Source: a bacterium
GTDB lineage: Bacteria > Latescibacterota > UBA2968 > GCA-2709665
Assembly: GCA_027619145.1 (NCBI GenBank)
Contig: JAQCGA010000167.1
Span: 1 to 7,904 of the forward strand
DNA length: 7,904 bases
Reading direction: 5' to 3'
The position numbers and the translations under genes were made by a program. Below are positions 1 to 4,609 of the stretch, in pieces. The notes beneath the pieces were generated by a model. The model was not told the DNA's origin and ran no database searches. It worked only from the letters and a program-made list of their open reading frames with translations. Positions within the stretch are counted from its first letter, which is position 1. Each line of letters begins with the position of its first letter.

Positions 1-209
1 TTTTTTTCTGAGCCATGGGGTTCCTCGTTGTTGGGTTCATACCCGGAGCAACTCAGGACGGGCAGGTGAGGGTAGCGGGGGAATTGGTCGTTGGTTTGCG
101 AAAGGTTACAAAAGGCAAAGGTGGATCCTCTTTCGGTACGGACGCGGCGTAGATACCGGCAGGCGGTGCAGAGACCGGCGTCCGGAACGGCGGGTTCGAT
201 AGGTGTCAA
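1..209 (-). CDS. Small Cys-rich conserved protein (CxxC...C...C), 3' end off the window
   Basis: Translating the minus strand from a TTG at 209-207 gives 69 codons with no stop before the left edge. An in-frame TAA lies five codons upstream (224-222) and there is no ATG or GTG between, so TTG is the only ordinary start; a weak GGA lies about seven bases before it. Visible features: residues 13-18 LCTACR, Cys34 in FAFCNL, then QFPRYPHLPVLSCSGYEP ending around residue 59, with Cys54. The pattern C14-x2-C17-x16-C34-x19-C54 suggests four metal ligands, probably zinc. From memory it resembles a widespread family of small uncharacterised proteins with a CxxC-R start and an FPKYPxLPVxxCxGYE end; I know no function for it. 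It starts 60 bases after the racemase-like gene, so it may be the last gene of that operon. The ORF is easily missed because its start is not ATG. Confidence 0.66.
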   Translation of the reverse strand, partial: MTPIEPAVPDAGLCTACRYLRRVRTERGSTFAFCNLSQTNDQFPRYPHLPVLSCSGYEPNNEEPHGSEK

Positions 210-269
210 AAGAGGTATCCGTTAAAAAAGTAGAATCTATTGGGATTTGATTCAGTTTCTTGGGTCATA

Positions 270-1436
270 TCACGACCGAATAAGATAAGGCTCGAGTTTT
301 TCAACTTCCGGCTGTACTCCCAGGCCAGGGGTTTGAGGAACGGTGTACCGACCTTCTTGCGGTTGAAGGGATGGAGAGAAGTATTCGTCTGATACGGCGA
401 CTTGTGTGGGTTGATATTCAATGATTTTTAGATTGGGTGTTGCTGCGGCAACGTGAAGAGCCGCAGCGGTGTACATGGCAAGACCAGAACCGATGTGAGG
501 GGCCACCGGAATGCCGAATGCATCACACAGTGTAACCACGCGCATGCCTTCTGTGATTCCAAGCCTGCCAATGTCTGGTTGGGCCAGGTCCAGGGCACCG
601 CGGAGCAGGCGGTCTTTGAAGTGATAGCGGGTGCGGTATTCTTCGCCGAGCGCAATGGGGATGTCTACGGCCCCGGGGAGTCGGGCCTGGCTGTCTATGT
701 CTTCTGGATTGATTGGACATTCCATAAAGCCTACCCCCAGGCGCTCAAAATGCCGGGCGAGTTCAATCGCCTCAGAAACACTGTAGGCCCAGTGAGCGTC
801 CACATAAATTTCGATGTGGGTACCGAATGTCTCTCTGAGCGTCTGGATGTGTTCTGCATCTTGTTTTACACCGAATCCCAGGGAAATTTTGAAAGCGGTA
901 AATCCTTTTTCGAGCCACTGTGTAATTTTATCGATTTGCTCTTCAACACTTTTGGCGGGGACACCTGAGACGTAACACGGCAGGCTTTCCTGGTACGCGC
1001 CTCCAAGGAGTTGATACACGGGTTGATCCATTGCCTGGCCAACCAGGTCCCACAGTGCGATGTCGCAGACTGAGATCGCATCTACCATGAAGCCTGCATC
1101 GTGGCCCCGGTCCCGGGTCTGGTCGTAGAGCCGATCCCGGAGGATGACCCGGTCCAGAGGATCTTCGCCGATGAGGCCCGGTGCCACAAGTTCATCTACC
1201 AATTTCCCTACAATGTGCGGGACCAGTGCGGATTGGGTTTCTCCCCAGCCAGAAAGACCTGTATCTGTTGTGATACGGACCATCAGACATTCGGCATTCA
1301 TCGTGTAGATGGAACGATAATGGGTGTGTTTGACATAACTGCCAATGGTTCCGGCATTCTTCTCTGTGCCGTGTCCTCCCATGTAGGGGTGGCCGGGGAT
1401 GCGGACAGGGTAACAGGTTATGGAGTCGATTTTCAT
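270..1436 (-). CDS. Mandelate racemase / muconate lactonizing enzyme family protein (enolase superfamily)
   Basis: A 388-residue protein of normal length for the family. Enzymes of this fold abstract a proton alpha to a carboxylate using a Mg ion, and most are acid-sugar dehydratases, racemases or epimerases in the cytoplasm. The N-terminal capping domain covers about 1-125 and the barrel about 145-360. Probable metal ligands are Asp213 (VDAHWAY), Glu239 (MECP) and Glu265 (LGEE). Asp288 (QPDIGRLG) and His314 (APHIGSG) form the His/Asp general-base pair that marks the mandelate racemase subgroup, and Glu340 fits the late conserved acid. The usual KxK motif reads Lys183-Ile-Ser185, so the first Lys is kept and the second position is Ser. 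The start at 1436 is set by AGGA six bases upstream and by the ATGA overlap with the preceding gene's stop. An in-frame extension upstream to 1784 only runs antisense-free into the preceding gene's coding sequence and has low-complexity translation. The substrate is unknown. Confidence 0.93.
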   Translation of the reverse strand: MKIDSITCYPVRIPGHPYMGGHGTEKNAGTIGSYVKHTHYRSIYTMNAECLMVRITTDTGLSGWGETQSALVPHIVGKLVDELVAPGLIGEDPLDRVILRDRLYDQTRDRGHDAGFMVDAISVCDIALWDLVGQAMDQPVYQLLGGAYQESLPCYVSGVPAKSVEEQIDKITQWLEKGFTAFKISLGFGVKQDAEHIQTLRETFGTHIEIYVDAHWAYSVSEAIELARHFERLGVGFMECPINPEDIDSQARLPGAVDIPIALGEEYRTRYHFKDRLLRGALDLAQPDIGRLGITEGMRVVTLCDAFGIPVAPHIGSGLAMYTAAALHVAAATPNLKIIEYQPTQVAVSDEYFSPSLQPQEGRYTVPQTPGLGVQPEVEKLEPYLIRS

Positions 1437-3481
1437 CCGTTTTCCTGGTTTGAAGGCGTGCAAGTTGTAGCAAGAAGAAGGGGTCCATTCGTGAACACTG
1501 TGTCGGAGATCAATTTCAGAGGTCCACTGTGGACGGTGCCTGCACAGAGATCGAAGGCACGGACCTCTGTTTCTGGTAAGGTTCCTGGTACTGGAGGCAA
1601 CCGTTGGGGCAGGGGTTCTCCGGCGAGTGTGGAGATCAGTGTAAACATTTGATCTCTGTTTTGCAACTGTTCTATCTGGAGGGTGCCGATTCGGGTTTGT
1701 GAAAGGGTTGGGTTTTGGAGAGGGGTAGCGTAGAGCAGGGTGTTGAGACAGCGCAATGCGTGGAAGGCCGGACGAGGGTTGCACCGTGTGTCCAGGAGGC
1801 CGTGGCTCACGTCCATGGTGCGGTCCAGGTCAAGAAGGGGTTCTATGAAAAGCCGAGAATTGGGCAGGCCCGCCAGATTGAAGAGGGCGCGGGCGGCAAA
1901 AGTTGCGTTCTGGCCGTCATCGATCGAAGCCAGGTCCAGGGCCAGGTTTATGGTTCCAATCCGGTTGAGGTTTGACAAGCCGGATAGTTGCTGCACTACC
2001 GCAGAGGGATCTGTTGTGGAGAGGCGGCACAGGATACTGTCCAGGGTAAGGTCAGCCTCTTCGAGGAGACCGTTGAGTTCTGGGAGTTCCTCGGGCCTGT
2101 AGCCGATGCGTGTACGGGGGTGCTGTTTCACCGGGTGGGTGCCTTCACCTGGGATTACGGGGCAGACCGAAAATGCAGAAAGAGAACGGCAGGCAGACAG
2201 GGTTTGCAGGATTTCTTCTGTGGGCCAGGGGGAACCAGGGAGCTGGATTTCCCATTCATCTACCAGGGATCGGTGTTGTTCAATGAGTGCCGGGAAGTCA
2301 GGCCGGCCGGACCATGGGTGTATGGCGGTGATGGATACACCTTCGTCTTTCAGGACGGAGAGGCGTTGCTGTTGAACGGGGTCGAGCAGATCGGTCCAGG
2401 GGGCGCGCACGGTGGTTACCCCTAATTCGAGAGCAGACAGGAGAGGATAATCGTTGCGTACGGGCTGGCGAATGATGGAGGGATAGGCGATTGGAATTTC
2501 GGTTGCAGGTGCCAGGGGATGTAACAAGCTGAGCCCGAGAGGCGAATGGGGCAGGCTTGCAGAGGTGCGGGTGACCAGGCATTCCGTATCTGCGTTGGAC
2601 AGGTTCTGGGCACCGGCGGTGCGAATGAAGTGTACGTCTGTGCGGTCGGGGAGAACTCTGCAGAGGTGGAAGCCCAGTTTGGGTGTATCGTCCCGTCCCT
2701 GTTCTGGCGGAGGTGCGGCGGCGAAGAGGTGGGAGAAGCCTGGGCGCGTGAAAGAGGTAGAAGGAAGGTGGTAGAGACGGGTGCGGCCTATCCGATTGAA
2801 GAACGCAAAGTGTACGTGGGCGGCGCTCATATATTCTACGGAATGGCGGCGAACCAGGTCCAGCAGCCAGCTTCGGGCAGGTTGACCTATGTTGTCGTAG
2901 TGGCCCAGGTGGGCCTCAAGTTCATCGTGGAGGAAAGGGGGAAGGTGCAAGAAGAGGAAGAGGCGGGTTCCTGCGTGTGCTGCCAGATCTTGCTCCAGCC
3001 AGGTCTCCTGCGCTCTGGTTTCGGGCAGGTCCAGGTTGAGGATCTGGGAGTTGATGATGATAAAGTGGCAATCGTTTTGGTTAAAAGAGTACCAGGATGG
3101 GCCATAGAGGTTGTGGTAAAAGGAGAGAGATTCCGGGGTAACCGGGTGGGTGGGCATGGTGGGGTCTGGTTTGTCGCCTACGTCGTGGTTGCCGGCCACA
3201 TGGTGGGCCTGAACATCACAGCGCTGCATCTGCTGTTGGGCTTCGTTCAGGGCCTGTTGAAACAGAGCGGTTTCCGGGTATTCCTGGACGAGGTCTCCCA
3301 GGTGTACAATGAAATCTGTGTGAAGCGCCGCCGCCAGGTTCAGGGCAACTTCGGCTCGGGCGGTCTGCTTGCGGCGAGATTCGAATTCAAGTGGATGATT
3401 GCCGGGGTCCAGCATGTAGTGCGTATCGGCGAGGACCACGAATTCGAATTGCGCGGGAGGGAGAAAGGAACGATTGAACAT
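1433..3481 (-). CDS. Calcineurin-like phosphoesterase fused to an uncharacterised beta/alpha-barrel-like C-terminal half
   Basis: Counted from the ATG at 3481 the protein has 682 residues. Residues 11-290 are a metallophosphoesterase domain with all the dimetal motifs: Asp19-x-His21 (LADTH), Asp63 (HLGDL), Asn98-His99 (AGNHD), His179 (LFLHLPP) and His222-x-His224 (AAHVHF, with Ala where GHxH usually has Gly). Such domains hydrolyse phosphate mono- or diesters. Residues about 340-585 alternate hydrophobic strands and helices (ALELGVTTVRAPW, LKDEGVSITAIHPW, INLALDLASI, FIEPLLDLDRTMD) like a TIM barrel, with a conserved-looking stretch DTRCNPRPAFHALRCLN at 564-580; the last 90 residues look like beta structure. 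I do not recognise this half. The stop overlaps the next gene (ATGA). The start is uncertain: an in-frame ATG at 3574 adds a hydrophobic leader, but those codons run through a perfect inverted repeat and have no Shine-Dalgarno. The ATG at 3481 also lacks one, having only a pyrimidine-rich upstream. Confidence 0.88.
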   Translation of the reverse strand: MFNRSFLPPAQFEFVVLADTHYMLDPGNHPLEFESRRKQTARAEVALNLAAALHTDFIVHLGDLVQEYPETALFQQALNEAQQQMQRCDVQAHHVAGNHDVGDKPDPTMPTHPVTPESLSFYHNLYGPSWYSFNQNDCHFIIINSQILNLDLPETRAQETWLEQDLAAHAGTRLFLFLHLPPFLHDELEAHLGHYDNIGQPARSWLLDLVRRHSVEYMSAAHVHFAFFNRIGRTRLYHLPSTSFTRPGFSHLFAAAPPPEQGRDDTPKLGFHLCRVLPDRTDVHFIRTAGAQNLSNADTECLVTRTSASLPHSPLGLSLLHPLAPATEIPIAYPSIIRQPVRNDYPLLSALELGVTTVRAPWTDLLDPVQQQRLSVLKDEGVSITAIHPWSGRPDFPALIEQHRSLVDEWEIQLPGSPWPTEEILQTLSACRSLSAFSVCPVIPGEGTHPVKQHPRTRIGYRPEELPELNGLLEEADLTLDSILCRLSTTDPSAVVQQLSGLSNLNRIGTINLALDLASIDDGQNATFAARALFNLAGLPNSRLFIEPLLDLDRTMDVSHGLLDTRCNPRPAFHALRCLNTLLYATPLQNPTLSQTRIGTLQIEQLQNRDQMFTLISTLAGEPLPQRLPPVPGTLPETEVRAFDLCAGTVHSGPLKLISDTVFTNGPLLLATTCTPSNQENG
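1443..1446 (-). promoter_or_regulatory. Shine-Dalgarno AGGA fixing the racemase-family start
   Basis: AGGA on the minus strand, six bases before the ATG at 1436. It lies inside the last codons of the phosphoesterase gene, so ribosomes ending there can restart at the overlapping ATGA. It supports 1436 over the in-frame upstream ATG at 1784. Confidence 0.75.
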
Positions 3482-3524
3482 AGGGAGGAAGAAAAGAAAA
3501 AGGTGAGAAGGCAGGAGAAAAAAT

Positions 3525-3564
3525 AAATGGCAATCGGCAAAATATAAATTGCCGATTGCCATTT
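3525..3564 (-). repeat. Perfect 16-bp inverted repeat, possible terminator or operator
   Basis: Arms 3525-3540 and 3549-3564 are exact reverse complements (core ATGGCAATCGGCAA), with an 8-base AT-only loop. On the minus strand the hairpin is followed directly by ATTTATTTTTTC, which fits an intrinsic terminator for the FTR gene ending 34 bases upstream. The loop also contains TATATT, which could be a -10 box for the phosphoesterase gene. I saw no second copy of the arm sequence in this window. Confidence 0.8.
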
Positions 3565-3569
3565 GTCGG
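3541..3569 (-). promoter_or_regulatory. Possible promoter of the phosphoesterase-racemase operon
   Basis: On the minus strand CCGACA (3569-3564) is separated by 17 bases from TATATT (3546-3541), which would start RNA near 3534, about 53 bases before the ATG at 3481. The -35 is a partial match (four of six) and the -10 lies in the loop of the inverted repeat, so a protein bound to the repeat would block it. This is an inference from consensus only. Confidence 0.35.
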
Positions 3570-3597
3570 TTCATCGAGAGTCTTTTTTATGAACTCT

Positions 3598-4008
3598 TTA
3601 TTGTTCTGTTTTTTCTTCGATTTTGTGCCGGGCTTCCCGTCCTTTGTCTGGCGTAGGGTCTTTTACAAGGCCGTAGACTTGACGTCCTTCGTGGTTTTCG
3701 GGAAGGTACTCGGTAATGGGAAGGCCTTCGGAGGTGACAAAGAGAAGGCAGTGGCAGTATTTGTAGCGTTTCATTTCGTCACAGGCACATATCCACTCGC
3801 GACTGCGTTCCAGTTCAGCCTTTTTGTCGGGATAGAAATTACAAGGACACAGGGGGCGGCCAAACTGGTCTACGTGGGAGGCAAGGCCAGTGACAACGGC
3901 TTCTGTAACGCCTTTGTCTGGATGCCCGGTGGTGCCGGTTTTTTCGCAGTATTTTTCAAAGTAGGTCCACATGCGTTTCAAACTTTTTTCAGAAGGATCG
4001 TCAGCCAT
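3598..4008 (-). CDS. Ferredoxin:thioredoxin reductase catalytic (beta) chain family protein
   Basis: A 136-residue protein with the FTR cysteine signature: C54-P-C56, C74-A-C76 and C85-H-C87, in CPCNFY, WICACDEM and YCHCLLF. By alignment with the cyanobacterial enzyme (Cys55/57/74/76/85/87), Cys54, 74, 76 and 85 should hold the [4Fe-4S] cluster and Cys56-Cys87 should form the redox disulfide next to it. Such chains pass electrons from ferredoxin to thioredoxin or similar disulfides in the cytoplasm. The central motif is CAC instead of the plant CPC. An extra Cys21 and a charged tail (118-136) are present. No variable alpha chain is seen nearby, as is usual for non-photosynthetic homologues. 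The start at 4008 has AAGGA six bases upstream; the in-frame ATG at 4143 would run back through the promoter and the end of the preceding gene, so it is rejected. Confidence 0.93.
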   Translation of the reverse strand: MADDPSEKSLKRMWTYFEKYCEKTGTTGHPDKGVTEAVVTGLASHVDQFGRPLCPCNFYPDKKAELERSREWICACDEMKRYKYCHCLLFVTSEGLPITEYLPENHEGRQVYGLVKDPTPDKGREARHKIEEKTEQ

Positions 4009-4014
4009 TTTGCG

Positions 4015-4019
4015 TCCTT
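4015..4019 (-). promoter_or_regulatory. Shine-Dalgarno AAGGA of the FTR gene
   Basis: AAGGA on the minus strand, six bases before the ATG at 4008; a second AAGGAG lies just upstream of it. It decides the start against the in-frame ATG at 4143, which has no such site. Confidence 0.8.
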
Positions 4020-4061
4020 GTCTCCTTGATTTTCTCAATAGAATTGAATGGTTGTCTTCAT

Positions 4062-4089
4062 AGCATATGCAAGATGGGACAATTGTCAA
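4062..4089 (-). promoter_or_regulatory. Sigma70-type promoter of the FTR gene, with a palindrome at the -35
   Basis: Minus-strand TTGACA (4089-4084), a 16-base spacer, then TATGCT (4067-4062). Transcription would begin near 4055, giving a leader of about 47 bases before the FTR start. The -35 is a perfect consensus and the -10 matches four of six. A perfect 10-base palindrome, GACAATTGTC (4078-4087), overlaps the -35 and could be a repressor site or chance. Confidence 0.6.
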
Positions 4090-4106
4090 CCCGTCGGTGT
4101 TCGTGT

Positions 4107-4424
4107 CTACTTTAAATATACGGCTGCTGCGGCATCCAGGCACTCTTCAATGGTGCCTTCAGAAAAATCCGGGTACGGGCCATACAGTTTCTTGTCGGGT
4201 TTGTAAATGAGGAATTTCCACTTGTTGGGGCCCAGGTATTCCAGCCGGGCAAGGCGGCCTATGCCGCGGACACTTCCCATTTTAAAAACGCGCCCTACCA
4301 GCCCGCCTTTTTCTTCTTTTACGACTTCCAGAAAGAGGTGGTTGCCCTTGAAATGCCCACGAACTTCTGTTACATCGCGCCTGCCTTCGTAATTGTTTTT
4401 AGCGTGGGTTTTCAGGCGCTTCAT
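4107..4424 (-). CDS. Hypothetical small basic protein
   Basis: 105 residues from the ATG at 4424. I do not recognise it. It is rich in Lys, Arg and Gly and reads as mostly beta structure: NHLFLEVVKEE (28-38), KGGLVGRVFKMG (39-50), ARLEYLGPNKWKFLIYKP (59-76), then KKLYGPYPDF (78-87) and a short C-terminal helix EECLDAAAAVYLK. There is no signal peptide, membrane segment or cysteine pair (one Cys, 95). The start is supported by AGGAAGG four bases upstream. An in-frame ATG at 4460 would add 12 residues (MLIPPPNVQEGA) and has GGAG six bases upstream, so it remains possible. The gene lies 98 bases upstream of the FTR gene, which has its own promoter in the gap; readthrough could still join the two. 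Confidence 0.68.
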   Translation of the reverse strand: MKRLKTHAKNNYEGRRDVTEVRGHFKGNHLFLEVVKEEKGGLVGRVFKMGSVRGIGRLARLEYLGPNKWKFLIYKPDKKLYGPYPDFSEGTIEECLDAAAAVYLK

Positions 4425-4428
4425 TGCG

Positions 4429-4435
4429 CCTTCCT
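4429..4435 (-). promoter_or_regulatory. Shine-Dalgarno AGGAAGG before the hypothetical gene
   Basis: AGGAAGG on the minus strand ends four bases before the ATG at 4424 (seven bases if only AGGA is counted). It is the stronger of the two sites in front of the competing starts at 4424 and 4460. Confidence 0.55.
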
Positions 4436-4535
4436 GGACATTGGGAGGGGGTATCAGCATATATGGCTCCGGGGCGTGATCAAAATTGGCCGACCCATTT
4501 CATGGGTGCTGTGCCTGCGGCAGATGGCACGCTTA

Positions 4536-4564
4536 AACATAAGGCGAGGTGTAAAGAAATACAA
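4536..4564 (-). promoter_or_regulatory. Weak candidate promoter in the gap before the hypothetical gene
   Basis: Minus-strand TTGTAT (4564-4559), 17 bases, TATGTT (4541-4536). The match is poor at the -35 (three of six) and fair at the -10 (four of six). It is the best I see in the 185-base gap between the peptidase stop and the hypothetical gene. The gap also holds a GC-rich imperfect hairpin just after the peptidase stop (about 4578-4595), but no T-run follows it, so I do not call a terminator. Confidence 0.28.
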
Positions 4565-4609
4565 TTGAATTTTGCGGCCACCCCCGCGTGGGAGGAGATT
4601 TGAAGTTGC

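Noticed and set aside
206..421. 71-codon minus-strand ORF at the end of the racemase-family gene
   Set aside because: It mostly overlaps that gene in another frame. Only about 20 codons (from an ATG at 268) lie beyond its stop; they end in TGA overlapping the TTG of the small Cys protein. A coupled leader peptide is imaginable, but no ribosome site supports it.
1437..1784. Upstream extension of the racemase-family gene by 116 codons
   Set aside because: It overlaps the end of the phosphoesterase gene, is Pro/Arg-rich with no conserved pattern, and the family N-terminus (MKIDSITCYPVR) begins exactly at 1436 behind a good Shine-Dalgarno.
2546..3526. 326-codon ORF on the plus strand
   Set aside because: It lies wholly antisense to the phosphoesterase gene, whose motifs are unmistakable. 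Its translation is rich in Gly, Arg and Val without domain motifs, and no ribosome site was evident.
4009..4143. N-terminal extension of the FTR gene to an ATG at 4143
   Set aside because: It would translate through the TTGACA promoter and the end of the preceding gene, and the FTR family length is met from 4008.
4578..4595. GC-rich hairpin after the peptidase stop as an intrinsic terminator
   Set aside because: The stem is imperfect (a mismatch in a short stem) and is not followed by a T-run on the minus strand.
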